From Ophiobolus disseminans (taxonomy: Eukaryota > Ascomycota > Dothideomycetes > Pleosporales > Phaeosphaeriaceae), in the NCBI GenBank assembly GCA_010093685.1, contig MU006222.1, forward strand, positions 1,212,612 to 1,276,611: a stretch of DNA of 64,000 nucleotides. The letters run 5' to 3'. Positions 22,772-33,462 of this stretch are shown here, one piece after another. The notes beneath the pieces are model-generated. The model did no database searches, was not told the origin of the DNA, and saw only the letters and a list, made by a program, of their open reading frames with translations. Within the stretch, counting starts at the first letter, position 1, and every line of letters starts with the position of its first letter. The translations under genes and the position numbers were made by a program.

Positions 22772-23207
22772 ACCTTTTGTTTAGCAATGGTACATTTGCA
22801 TATTACAACTCCTATTCGTTCATGACTTTGCATTGTTAGAGTTGGATAGGCATCAGCGATGGCACACGTACATATTTAATAGCGTTCGTGTAACAATTGT
22901 ATTACTCTAAATAATCACAAATTACCTGGGGCGTCCCGTCTCAATCCACTCAACAATATCATCAGCATTTTCACTGCTTGCAGCAATTTTATGTCCGTTT
23001 CAAGGTATGTGATAACTTTTTTCTATACAGCGCCGCTGACTCCTGCGGAAGTGACTAAACGAGCTGAGCGTACTTGCCATGCGTGTTCACTTTGTTACTT
23101 CCTCCTAGGATATTCCAAACCACAACTTCCAGTCCAGTGTTTCTTCAAGCACACCTTGGTTTTACTTCACTCATTCCTACGTACCTCTTCCTGGTGACAA
23201 CCTTTTC
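22772..23207. other. Intergenic
   Basis: About 430 bp between the Brr6/Brl1-like stop and the next open frame, presumably a 3' UTR plus a promoter. Nothing else is seen. Confidence 0.5.
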
Positions 23208-25049
23208 ATGTCCTATATTTCCCTAGACTTGCCACTGCATCACATGAACACGGCCAGCGTAACGCCTCTCCTTTCTCCGACCTTGGAGGGCAAGAACATG
23301 CTACTCTGGGAGTCAGGATTTGGATCAGACGTGAAGAAAAATAAAGAACATGCGAGCACATCTGGGGAAAAGTCACTTGTTTCGAAGCGAAGGCCCATGG
23401 ATACGAAGAGGTCGGCCAGCGACCACCTTGAGGGACAAGCAGGTACTGCGACATCTACTCCGGTTGCGGTCCGCCAGAGAATCGAACGTGATCGTAGCGT
23501 CTCGAAAATTCGACATCACACACGGGTGACCCTGAATCCTCCTCGACCTACAGCACAACGCGCATGCAGTAGCTCACAAGTCGAACTTCGGTCACGGCAC
23601 CACGACGCGCATGTTTCATCCGAAGCGCTACAACGTGAGCTCAAGGCCCCCTTCTATACTAGGTATGAGGGTAGCGAAGAACTGGTTGGAAAAGATGTAG
23701 TCCTCGATTGGTATGCGCTTTCCCTTCGAAATTCCGATTCCAAAACGCGCGCACAGCCTAGGACAGACACTCCGGCTTTGCCACTCAAGACATGTTTGAG
23801 AACCAAAGCAAAGAGTACAACGACAACGCCGCCCAACGAGATATACAAGGATGGGGTCGCTGACTCGGAGAACAAGACCTTGCGCCGCGTGAAGACGGTC
23901 GATTTCGAGGGACCTACTAAGTCATTGCTCACCATCCCAGCCTTGACTGGGCCGTCGAAGGAGGTGATGCATGTGGCGGGCAATCGAACCGAGACCCTAC
24001 ATTCTCAACCTATGAATCCGAACAATACACCTAGATTTCCATCATATCCAGGTGCCCTGATCACTGCCAAAAGTACACTCGCCGGTCCAGCAACCACGCG
24101 CACTGACGTTCATGTCATTGCCATTGCACCGTCGTGTGACCTAGAGCGCGCAGCCAACCATGAGAGCATCGATCCAGCTACACCCACTATGCAAATCGTC
24201 GAGTCAAACACTGGGTCGTACGAGGTAACTTGGGACACCGTTCCTCCCGAACATGCCAATCGCCGCAGTTCATCGGCAAGTCATTCTCTTTATGCGGTGA
24301 GCTCAACAGCCACAAGAGGTTTGCAACGCGTCAATTCCAAGCTCACAGACTGGTCGGGGACCTGGAACTCTCTTTCCGACTCCTTCAAGCCTACAATCGT
24401 AGTGTTCCCAGATGAAGATGGCCGAATGAGACCACACTTTGAGTGCGTGGTGGAAGACGAGGACTTGGTTGCTCTCGCACCACCAAACAGCCAGAGAACC
24501 AGCGTCGCACCTTCACGTCATCCCTCTCGCCCTTCTAGCGTGCCCTTGACACGATCCGCATCACAAGAAGAAATCCAGGTCGAATGTGATCCGCTCGAAT
24601 ATTCACAAGAACAACACGTCCCTCCCGTTTGGATCACCCCCATCAAGTCGACGCGCACCATGTCAGATCCGGAAATTCGACCTTACTCAACAGATTCCCC
24701 GCCTTCGCCCTTCATGGTTCCCGATCGCGTTTCTCACCCAACATACCAACCCCGTACAATCTCCAACTTTGACGATGAGAGATTCCGAGGACACCGGGAT
24801 TCGGTTACGTTGGCACGTTCGAGACTGCTCCACGCAACAGACCTCGGCCAGATTGTGCATGCACATCGGGATTCGTTGAGTTTGGCGAGGAGGAGGATGG
24901 CCAAGAAGAGGGTAAAGGTTGGGGAGTGGGTGGGGAGAGGGGGTGAGGATAGTGGGGAGGCTGGGGGTAGTGCTGTGGCGGGTGGTGGGGATGCGGACAA
25001 GAGGGTGGAGGCAGATGGGAACAGGAAGCATATCAATATCGTAGAGTGA
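23208..25049 (+). CDS. Large disordered protein of unknown function
   Basis: One uninterrupted frame of 613 codons. I do not recognise a domain. The protein is rich in Ser, Thr, Pro and Arg, has no signal peptide and no membrane helix, and looks mostly disordered. Segments that look more constrained are LRRVKTVDFEG (the KTVDF part fits a PP1-docking RVxF pattern, though this is weak), TRTDVHVIAIAPS, ATPTMQIVESN, WSGTWNSLSDSFKPTIVVFPDEDG and PHFECVVEDED. Near the C-terminus two similar units, HRDSVTLARSRL and HRDSLSLARRRM, are separated by about 20 residues. The last ~40 residues are Gly-rich. Its length, codon use and stop-free frame support a real gene. The start could lie at an internal Met such as MNTASV, 13 residues in. 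Confidence 0.75.
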   Translation: MSYISLDLPLHHMNTASVTPLLSPTLEGKNMLLWESGFGSDVKKNKEHASTSGEKSLVSKRRPMDTKRSASDHLEGQAGTATSTPVAVRQRIERDRSVSKIRHHTRVTLNPPRPTAQRACSSSQVELRSRHHDAHVSSEALQRELKAPFYTRYEGSEELVGKDVVLDWYALSLRNSDSKTRAQPRTDTPALPLKTCLRTKAKSTTTTPPNEIYKDGVADSENKTLRRVKTVDFEGPTKSLLTIPALTGPSKEVMHVAGNRTETLHSQPMNPNNTPRFPSYPGALITAKSTLAGPATTRTDVHVIAIAPSCDLERAANHESIDPATPTMQIVESNTGSYEVTWDTVPPEHANRRSSSASHSLYAVSSTATRGLQRVNSKLTDWSGTWNSLSDSFKPTIVVFPDEDGRMRPHFECVVEDEDLVALAPPNSQRTSVAPSRHPSRPSSVPLTRSASQEEIQVECDPLEYSQEQHVPPVWITPIKSTRTMSDPEIRPYSTDSPPSPFMVPDRVSHPTYQPRTISNFDDERFRGHRDSVTLARSRLLHATDLGQIVHAHRDSLSLARRRMAKKRVKVGEWVGRGGEDSGEAGGSAVAGGGDADKRVEADGNRKHINIVE

Positions 25050-25782
25050 GTGTGTCTACTTCTATCTTTATTGGCTGCTGGGAACATGGGAATTGTAAAC
25101 ATGCCTGAGAAAAAGAATGTGAGGCGAACGTGAAAAGCTTGTGATGATTCAAACCTTATCCGTGGTACCAACACTGACTCTCGCAGCGCAGTATTTCATG
25201 TGCAATTATTAAGATAGACTCCATAGTTGCTCATTCCGTTCGATTGGATTAAGGTGTCTTTGGCAGCGTATATGTACATAACACGTATGAGTAGATCGAG
25301 ACTCATAAGGTATGTGGTATGTGTTGACACTTCTCTACAAGTGTGACGTTCTCCTGGTGTTACCCACGATGTCGTCGCAAGCGTCAAGCCCATGCATACA
25401 AACCAGACATACCACCCTATACTCAAGACCAAGGACAGTGTGTCACTAGGTGACGGCTTCTCCCCAGTATCTTGGTAATTGTGTCACAGGTTCGACAGGC
25501 CCAGATCTTATTGTGGCTCTTGCTCTTCGGCATTTTGCTTCGTCAAGCATGTTACACACATGGCTCATTCGTCAAGTGTACTACGCACATAATATGCAGG
25601 GATTGAATGATTCAGATATAGTGTAAGCTTTGTAGAGATACAGTCATCTATTTTGAAATATAAATATTAACTTCGCGAAGCGTATAGGTCCATATCATAT
25701 AACTACATTCTCAAGCTGAGTTTGAATAGCCAGTCTCTAATCCAGGATAATAACTATTTCCCCAACTTTGAGCCAAGTAATC
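25050..25782. other. Intergenic
   Basis: About 730 bp, AT-rich before the next gene. It holds the 3' UTR of the unknown protein and the promoter of the SRR1-like locus. A 78-codon minus frame at 25196-25432 has no recognisable features and is not called. Confidence 0.5.
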
Positions 25783-26888
25783 ATGTCATCGTCATCTGAA
25801 GATGAAAACTGGGGCATAAAGCGCGCTTTGTCCACCCCGACCTGGACTTCAGGTCAGGTTGCGGCATTGAGGCGACTATTCGGGCACCATTTCTACACCG
25901 CTGAGTATATGCAACACTTGGTCGAATGTGAAGAAGCACTGAACAAGGAGCCTTTTGAAGCCACGATCAGAACATTTGATGTGAAAGGTCAGCCTCACGA
26001 TATCAAAGCCAAAGGATCCCAAAAAAGGCTCATCCTGTGCAGCTACCATCAGTTAGCATGCCCATTGGAAGATCAGCCCGAAGCAGACGAAGAATTTGCC
26101 GGAATGCTGTGCGAGTTGGAAAAGCGTGGTCTACGCGAGACCCGAAGAAATGCTGCGACAAGGAAGGACGAGTAGCGGCGATGAAGGAGATTAGACGAGG
26201 CTGGGCGGAAGATTTGCCCTTTCATGCAAAGATGGAGACCTACATTGAAAAGTTCGCCAAAAGAATGGTCGAAGTGAAGTCTATCACGTGTTTCGGCCTC
26301 AGTAAGCTCAGGATCGACCCCGATCTAGTCGGACTCCACGCAGCCCAAAACTACCTGCAATACGTAGCCGCTCTTGAAGTTCGCGACATGATCGCAGAAG
26401 TGCAGGAAATACCCAAGGAATCCATTCCCATCTATGTCCAGGATCCCGCGTACTGCTCCAACTGTAAGAAGATCATCGAAGAGGAGCTCGGCTTCACAGT
26501 CGTGCCTGGCAATTCTGATTTTCTCAAGGTCAACGGAAACACTTTCATCGTGTCAAAGGCGCCTGCCGCCCCTGTGCGCCAGATTGTTGACGATATTACA
26601 AAGGATTACAAAGGCCCGGCGGGTATGCTTTGCGACATCATCGACAGTGAGGGGCATGATGCGGCTAATGGCCATCCCGATATGTGTAGCCCTGCCCTGT
26701 AACTCCAGTTCTACATGGGTGCTTGCAAGGCAGAGATGTTGATGGAAATGAGGAAGAGCCCGGGACCGGACTCTGATCAGGAAGAAGCTGATACTGAAGC
26801 TAAAGTCCCTTACGATGATTGGCTTGTAGGCATGGGGTCGGTGTTTGGCGAGGTGGGATGGTATTTCAAGGAAAAGCGGTTTGGGTGA
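25783..26888 (+). pseudogene. SRR1-like domain protein, apparently broken
   Basis: Coding sequence is spread over two frames. Frame one (25783-26175) starts MSSSSEDENWG and ends ATRKDE-stop. Frame two carries the SRR1-like domain: KSITCFGLSKL, ALEVRDMIAEV, IYVQDPAYCSNCKKI, NGNTFIVSKAPAAPVRQIVDDI and GPAGMLCD. The frames overlap near 26100-26175 with no convincing GT..AG intron of normal size, suggesting a frameshift. A TAA at 26700-26702 interrupts frame two, yet the same frame stays open for 61 more codons (FYMGACKAEMLME to EVGWYFKEKRFG) to a TGA at 26888. An intron of about 85 bp ending AACTCCAG could remove the TAA but would change the reading frame. SRR1-domain proteins relate to the plant circadian factor SRR1; in fungi they form lineage-specific families of unknown role. 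Confidence 0.6.
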
Positions 26889-27861
26889 GGGGTTCTGTGA
26901 CTTGTGTTATTGAGTGTTTACTTCTACAGTCTTGATCAGCTAAACTTGATCTCAGTTGTGGTGTTCCTTTCTGGAGCTTGAAACCTTAATGCATCTTGCT
27001 GCATCGTACGCGCAAACTGTCTAGGCATTTTCGAAACATCATACGTAGAGAAGGATGTATCTTAAATGACAGCATTCATAGTCTCCAATACAACAAGACT
27101 GCTAAAATTACTGAGGCAATTGCAGCGCCAATTTAGGCATCACTCCAGGTTGTACCGTATGCGACGTCGGGAGTTGTGGCCATGTCCTGGGCAACCTAGG
27201 TGTTTGCACATCAACAAGACAGAAAACATGTCTACTGTTGCGTGGTTACATTAAGATGAAGTAAATTTGGGTATGCATCTTTGTGGTGTCGAGGTGATGG
27301 AGCATGACGTAAGCCCAAGGTAACCTCGGCTTCTCGCAAGCGCACATCACTCTCAAGGCTTCTTCCACTTTCGACAATCTATGAGGTGCACCTCGCACAT
27401 GAGATACCCCAATCCGCGCGGAACACGTTCTTATTGTTCTCAGTGAGTAGATTCGATTTTGTGGGCGCAGCAACTATATTTCATCATGAATTTGAAATTC
27501 TTACTGGAGCGTGGTAGGGAGCTGGCTGTCGCCCATCGTCACCTTGTAAACGTCTGTTGTTCATTTCAACTACTCTTCATACAGCCACTGGCACTTATCC
27601 CCGAAGCTGTCCGTCGCATAGAGCCAATCGATCACACCTCCGTCTTCTTCCATCCCGCTGTTCGTCCTCGACAATCACACTTCGGACTTACCACCTTTAG
27701 CAACACTAGCAATCTGATTATCGTTCCTACTACGAAGAGCTCGTTTTTATTGAGTCAACGCATGGGCCCCACCCCATCAAACCTCAGATTGTGCACATTA
27801 CACCCACACCACTTTTTACACCCCAATAACCTTTTATCCACATATCTAAATTACATAAACA
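26889..27861. other. Intergenic before transposon relic
   Basis: Nearly 1 kb without a convincing gene. The last ~100 bp before the transposase start may be the 5' non-coding part of the mobile element, but I found no matching inverted repeat at the other side. Confidence 0.45.
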
Positions 27862-29236
27862 ATGCCAATATCTCGTCGCAAGCCTTACGCCTACAAGGCC
27901 CAGGTTAAGAAACCAAAAAAAAACTGAAAGGTGGGAGCTCAGTGCAGTGGAGCACGCATTCTGTTGTGGTGCAATCATTGGAGGTGGTGCAAGCCTTAAG
28001 GAGGTCTTTGAACACCTCCCCCCCAACACTATCACAACTAGTGGTCTCTCTAGACTTGTGAATAGAGTGAAAGAGAAAGCAGAAGAGTCTGGCCTGTAAT
28101 TTTCAGACCCTCATCTCTATGAAACTGAGGTGGGACGGGGGAGAAAAGAGCTGCTTTCTCTACAACAGAAGAAGGAAATCATTAAGATTGTAACCTCATG
28201 CCGCAACAACAGGGAGAAAGAGAGCTGGCAGGCAATCAAGGATAATGATTTCAAGAATATTGCACCTGATATTAGCATTTCACTTTTTAAAAGTATTATG
28301 TACAAGGCTGGTTATTCAAGGAGGAAGCCAGGATGGAAGCCCCCGCTCACACAAGCTCAGAAAAAGGAGAGACTTATGTGGGCTTTGGACCACAACCCTG
28401 ACCTAGAAGAGGAGTATGACAACAAGGGATACAACTTTAGACAGGTTGTATTCACTGATGAAACTCCTGCTTGAGTAGGGGACCAGCGTGGTATAATTAG
28501 GACCTGGTGCAAGGAGGATGAAGTATATAAAGATGACGTCAAAAAGGACCGCAAACCCACAGGCTCAGCCCTCTAATTCTTTGGGGCTTTAGATACGGTT
28601 ATAAAGGTCCTTGCCACATATATTATTATGAGACACAGGAAGAAATTGAGTCTAGGGAGAAGGCGTTAGTATGGGAGAATAAGGTCACAAAAGCGCAGTC
28701 AAACAGCGCTCAAATAAGCGCTAGAAGAGCACTCTAAGTGCTTAATGAGGCTGATGCTAACCTCCGTTACAACACTAGGAAGCTTCAGCATGTCAAGAAA
28801 CATGATTACCACCGTGGTATCAGAACAAGGGGTGGGTAGATGGGTATTGTCACCGTGAAGGTGCACTTAAGAAGATTGTTCCCTAGATTCAAGACCTTAA
28901 AAGACAAGGTATTCTATGTCTTTTACTTGAAGATGGAGCTCCTTCACATAAGTCACGTATTGCCAACAACTACCTTACTGTTGAAAAGGTAGAGAAAATT
29001 ACATGGGTGGGTCACTCTCTAGATGTGAATGCATCTGAACATGCTTGGCCTATCCTGCGCCACCATGTGACAAGAGACTTCCCTCTCTCTCTCACACAGA
29101 GCAAGAAGTAGAGGCTCAATGGACACAGGCATGGGAAGATCTGAGTGTTGATAAGATCAACAAGTGGGTAGATAGGGTGGCAGAGGTGGTGCGGCGCATT
29201 ATCAGAAACAAGGGAAACAATAACTTTCATGGCTAG
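27862..29236 (+). mobile_element. Decayed Tc1/mariner-type DD34E transposase
   Basis: The relic starts MPISRRKPYAYKAQVKK at 27862 and ends IIRNKGNNNFHG at 29236. Reading it needs a frame change at an A-rich run near 27910 and passes several stops (for example after AEESGL, after FTDETPA and after TGSAL). The DNA-binding part includes HAFCCGAIIGGGASLKEVF. The catalytic triad is visible: Asp in VVFTDET, Asp in LLEDGAPSHKS, and Glu in DVNASEHAW with exactly 34 residues between the second Asp and the Glu, so DD34E. Such enzymes cut and paste at TA dinucleotides. I could not identify terminal inverted repeats, so the element ends are uncertain. The copy is dead. Confidence 0.85.
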
Positions 29237-30661
29237 TCACGACACCAGAAAAGCTTGCAAAACCTGCTTTATCATACAATTTAGTAGCCTCATCAATTTC
29301 AGCTTATTTGAACATGTAGTGTGGTTGCAAACATCTGATTTGTGAGGCAGATTGCTGGTGCGCAGATGCGCGATCGCATTTTGGTGGGGTGGCCCATGCG
29401 TTGACTCAATACCGGTAAAAACGAGCTCCTTCGTAGCTTCGGTGACCAGTTCGTCATCCGCTTCGGCAAAAAAGGCGCACTCGTTGATAGAGGTATCATC
29501 ATCATTGCTCTCCAGGAACAAGAGATGCACATGTTGAAGCTCCACCATTCTGTGGCCTTTCTTGCCGTGTTGTACCACGCTGGGCCTGGATATCAACACC
29601 GCATCGCAATGAGTAGGTTTATGCATATATCTAGTCCGTGCTTCCATTTCGCAAGAATCGACGATGCCACGAAGGCATTGCATCAAGTCTCTACTATACT
29701 TGTACTCGTACACAAAGCCATTTCGCACAAAATGGTCGAGAGGAGAGGCCTCCGTATTCAATCCTGATTCAGCTACGAAGAGCTTGCATTGCGCTACCGA
29801 GGCCTTCCAACAGCCATGTGCAGAGGTATCGAGCCACCCGGCGCGCAAGCGACACCGATATTTGCCCGCATCGTAGGACTTACACGTTCGAGGAAAAGTT
29901 TCTCGCGGGCGGCTACTTGGCGAAAGTTGAGAGTTGGGGGCGAAAAAACACCTTCTTCGAACTGGTCGATTTTTGTTTCGGCGCCGATACGCTCGACGGA
30001 CCACTGGCAGATACTATAATTCTGTGGCTGTCCCCCTGCGATAAGTCATAAAAATTATTCCTGGCTGTACACAGAGCTTCAGAAGTCGATTTTGTCCCAG
30101 CAACGATATGATGCGGATGCTCTGCCTCCCACAAACGCTCTGTTTCTGCCGCAGACTCCAGGAAATACACATAATTGGCCAATGCAGTTCTCGAATAGCG
30201 CCACGCTTTCCGCAACTGTTGAGCTTGTGGCCCGGAAGAAAGCGGTGAGCTGTGCCACGGCCCGCCCTTCTTCTTCCACTTGCTTGCAATCAAGCTCAAG
30301 AAAGTACAATAGATCTTGAGCATGCAACTTGGGCAGTATTCCGCAACATGTCTGAAATCTGGCATGGATGCCGTGGATGTTTACATGGTCTTTGAGCCTC
30401 TTGAGGTTTTGGTGACTGCCAAAGAAGGAAATTGTTGTATTCAAACGGCGTCGGGAATGGTGGCATTTCATCCTCCATGACCAAATCCACCGACTTGAGG
30501 TAGAAGCTGTATAATACCATTTCTAGTTTTGTAAATACGCAGTCTAGAGACACTATAGGATGTCGAGCTGTTTTCATAGGGCTTGTAGGGTCCGGAACCG
30601 GCGCGGAGCTTGTTTGTGTCGAGCCAGAGAAAAGGCGGTGGATTGAGGCGAGAAAAGGCAT
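29237..30661 (-). pseudogene. Unresolved or broken gene of unknown function
   Basis: Minus-strand segments with protein-like composition occur in different frames and could be exons or frameshifted pieces. They are: from 30661, a start MPFLASIHRLFSG with VSLDCVFTKLEMVLYSFYLK; near 30350-30200, LKDHVNIHGIHARFQ and LLYFLELDCKQVEEEGRAV; then ANYVYFLESAAETERLWEAE; then WSVERIGAETKIDQFEEGVF; and finally VRNGFVYEYKYSRDLMQCLR and EADDELVTEATKELVFTG before the stop at 29237. I could not build one model with ordinary introns (candidate introns are only ~35 bp). No known domain is recognised. The mariner relic abuts its 3' end, so insertion or decay may have damaged it. Confidence 0.3.
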
Positions 30662-31154
30662 AGCGGCGATTAGGGGAGTTGGGGAACACTGGACGCTGGG
30701 CTTAAGTTGCGCGGCCAACAGCTGCGTGGGCCGATTATAGCGGCGAGTGTACACCCAGGATATTAAGTGAGTGACGAAGGTTTGGGTGTGTTGATGTCAC
30801 CAATTGCGTCGCCCGAATTCAGAATTCTTCGAGTTGAGCAGATTACTCACACAGGTCACTGTGTTTGTTCAATAGGATCGTAACCCCATTGAGCGCATTC
30901 ACTAGTATACGTCACTCCACCAGAAGCAGCTGCCTAGCATGATCGATCTAACATTGTACTATTCATTAGCAAGTCGTGCGTTGCTGTTTTCACCACTCTA
31001 ACTTCACTCGCCTTTACACACGCCCAGTCCGATCTTTATCCAACTTCAGTCGCTTCCAAGGATTGGCTAGGGACAAATGTTGAACTTCCGTGCCAGTCGC
31101 CACCATGTTGGCTCTTGACGTTTGTGTGTTCACAGCACACTCTTGAAGGCATGT
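30662..31154. other. Intergenic
   Basis: About 490 bp without recognisable coding sequence, RNA gene or repeat. Confidence 0.45.
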
Positions 31155-32329
31155 TTATCGGTTCTCATCGAATGCGTCCGCGTCAGTATCACGCTCTTCC
31201 TCCACGTGTGGCGATCTGGCAAAAAATCCTTCCAACAATGTATCTCCGGAGCCGAGTGCAATGAAGGTATCGGAGTGCTTGATTATAGCACTCAAGTCCT
31301 TCAACCCATCGCTGCCGTCCTCCACTCGCATCCGTGCCCGATCATTGACGTAACGAATGATTTGGTCATGCGCAGGATGGGATCCCACAAGTCCTTGAAG
31401 CACCCCAGGTCGGAATCCGGGCTCTTCAAGGGCTTTGTCAAAGTCTTTGTTGGAATCTGTTGCGTACACTTCCAGATTGCATAGATCGGCAAACTCCGCA
31501 TTGAAGATGCTGCGAGAAGTATCTTCCCACACAGATCCTTCCGGTGCTGCGTGAAGACCGGGCTCGTAGTAGGATGAGGTACGAGCAAAGTCTTCACACT
31601 CGCGGCCTGCTTCGAATTGCAAGTCTACAATGTGATCGTCGCCAGGGGCTCGCCTACACAATGCCGTTGAGGCGAACGATACTTTCTTCTTCGAACATGG
31701 CTCTCCTCGTTTACGTTTTGTTCCCCTTTTCAAAGCAGGAACTGGAGTCGCAGAAACCACAGCTGGATACTTGCGCTTCATATCAGCTAACCGCACTGCT
31801 TTGACGCTAGTGCTAGTTTCCAAGCCGCAGGAGCACACGCAGGATTCTGCACTTCCCATGTACGCTCGTGAAAGGCGACCGTTCGGTGCTCCTCCAGGGT
31901 CCTCTCGTGATCTCTGCGTGCCATGTGCCAGGCGCTACGTAGCGGACGGTGTCGTTCGGGATCAACATCACGAGTGAACCGAGGGCCGCCAGCCTCTTTA
32001 TACGCTTCGGTAATAGCATCCAGGAATTCCAACTCCATGACTACCCGACAGATTGGGCAATAAGCGTCGACTCGCGTGTCTGAAGGGTGTAGTGAATGAC
32101 TACATTTTGTGGATACGTGCGACGGACTGCGCGGATCATCGCAGATCGAGGTGAGGATCGGCCTCCGCGTATGGCGATGGGTAAACTCATGATAATCCGA
32201 AGCATACCGAAAGTTACCCGGCTCCATATGCAGATATTGCTGCTGCTGCCACTCGATGAAAAAAGGTATGTCCTCCTCAGAGAAGAGGTACCGAGCGGGG
32301 ACAAATTTTGCGCATGACGGCAAACCCAT
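31155..32329 (-). CDS. Unknown protein, copy A of a tandem paralog pair
   Basis: Two overlapping frames probably form one gene: 32329 to ~31830 (MGLPSCAKFVPARYLF...) and ~31830 to 31155. The junction is not resolved; a short intron ending GTCAAAGCAG is possible. Exon one has a Cys/His-rich stretch (SICDD, CSHSLHPSD, YCPICRVVME) that could bind zinc, and a charged helix (ITEAYKEAGG, MARRDHERTLEEH). Exon two has a basic patch (KRGTKRKRGEP, a possible nuclear signal), then YYEPGLHAAPEGSVWEDTS, LCNLEVYATDS and a C-terminal region GLKDLSAIIKHSDTFIALG. The segment from YYEPG to LEVY closely matches the neighbouring copy B, so the family has at least two members here. I recognise no known domain or function. 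Confidence 0.5.
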
Positions 32330-32629
32330 GGTTGATCTCGCGACCTATTGACAAGAGAAGGTTGGAGTGAAGCGATGGCGGGTCGATTTAGGGGGGGTAT
32401 ACACGGAGAAGTACCAAAAGGAGCTAGAACAATTGGGGGGGTGAGTGCACTTCTCCTGGCATCACGCATTTTTCCCAAGGGCTTGGAACTAAGAAAGAAA
32501 GTTTATTGTTTATTCATATACATTCTCTAAACAACGCCTACGAGTTTCACTCGTTCCACGACGACATTCAGGAACCAATCACTCTAGTTTATCAACTTTG
32601 AGCCTGCATCATCGCCCTGCGTTAAATCG

Positions 32630-33462
32630 CTAGCGTTTCAAACTACGTTGCGTCCAAGGCTCCAAGAGATCATCCGTCGCTGTAATGTGATCTGGGTGGG
32701 CATAGAATGTTTGTTGTAGTTGTGGTGCAGGAATATGGCTGACGATACTAGAGTCCGCTTGCCTAAGATCGCGCCGAGGGCGTTGAGGCGCGATCATCGT
32801 TGGCTTCGGCGAGCTGAGTAGCGTGCGAAGCTCTTCCTCCTCCTCGAGTTTCTCTTCCTCATCAGAGGAGCTTAGTGGCTCGTAGCATGTATCAGAATCC
32901 TCTAGGTCTTCTTACGAAAGCAATACATCATCTGCATCCCGTGTCTCGTGTAGCACAGCGTCCAGAAGCTTGCCGTCAGATCTATCCACTGAGAGTAGGA
33001 TCCAATCAGCTTTTTTGAGGTCGGCCTCGAAGTTTTCTATACATTGCGGGCCTGGATAGGCTCTACCTATAATTGCCCATATCTCAGCCATACGGGAGTG
33101 CTGGTCTGCGATGCCCTCATTGCGCGGCGGTGTTTTGTAAGTAAATATCAGGCCCCAGATGTTTCCGGCGCCCCGGAATAGACTTTGAGTTGCAAGCAAT
33201 TATAGCACTCTTCAGTCATGAGCGATGAATCCTGCCATCCATCTTTCGGCGCTGCGTGTTTGCCCGGGTTGTAATAGGTACCGCCAGATCGATAGAAACT
33301 GCTGGAGGATCGACCTGGATTGGAGTTGGTTCCTGGAGGGGAAGAGACCCGTCTGGTGGCGTTTTGGTTTGGACGCGGTTGAGAAGCGGTCGTGGTGCGC
33401 ATGAGTTGAGCTTCGTTTACGAAGATTGCTGGTATTGATGTATGGAAAGCTTTGGGCAACAA
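32630..33462 (-). pseudogene. Unknown protein, copy B of the paralog pair, broken
   Basis: The frame starting at 33462 (MLPKAFHTSIPAIF, or the internal MRTTTASQPRP) reads YYNPGKHAAPKDGWQDSS and CLQLKVYSG, parallel to YYEPGLHAAPEGSVWEDTS and CNLEVYATDS of copy A. It then hits a stop just after a GGGGCGCC stretch near 33160-33180, where the other frame takes over (IWGLIFTYKTPPRNEG, then FEADLKKADWILLSVDRSD) to a TAA at 32912-32914. That frame is open again for 93 codons (EDLEDSDTCYEPLSSSDEEEK to EPWTQRSLKR) to TAG at 32630. One frameshift and one nonsense change, or unrecognised introns, separate it from an intact gene. Confidence 0.5.
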
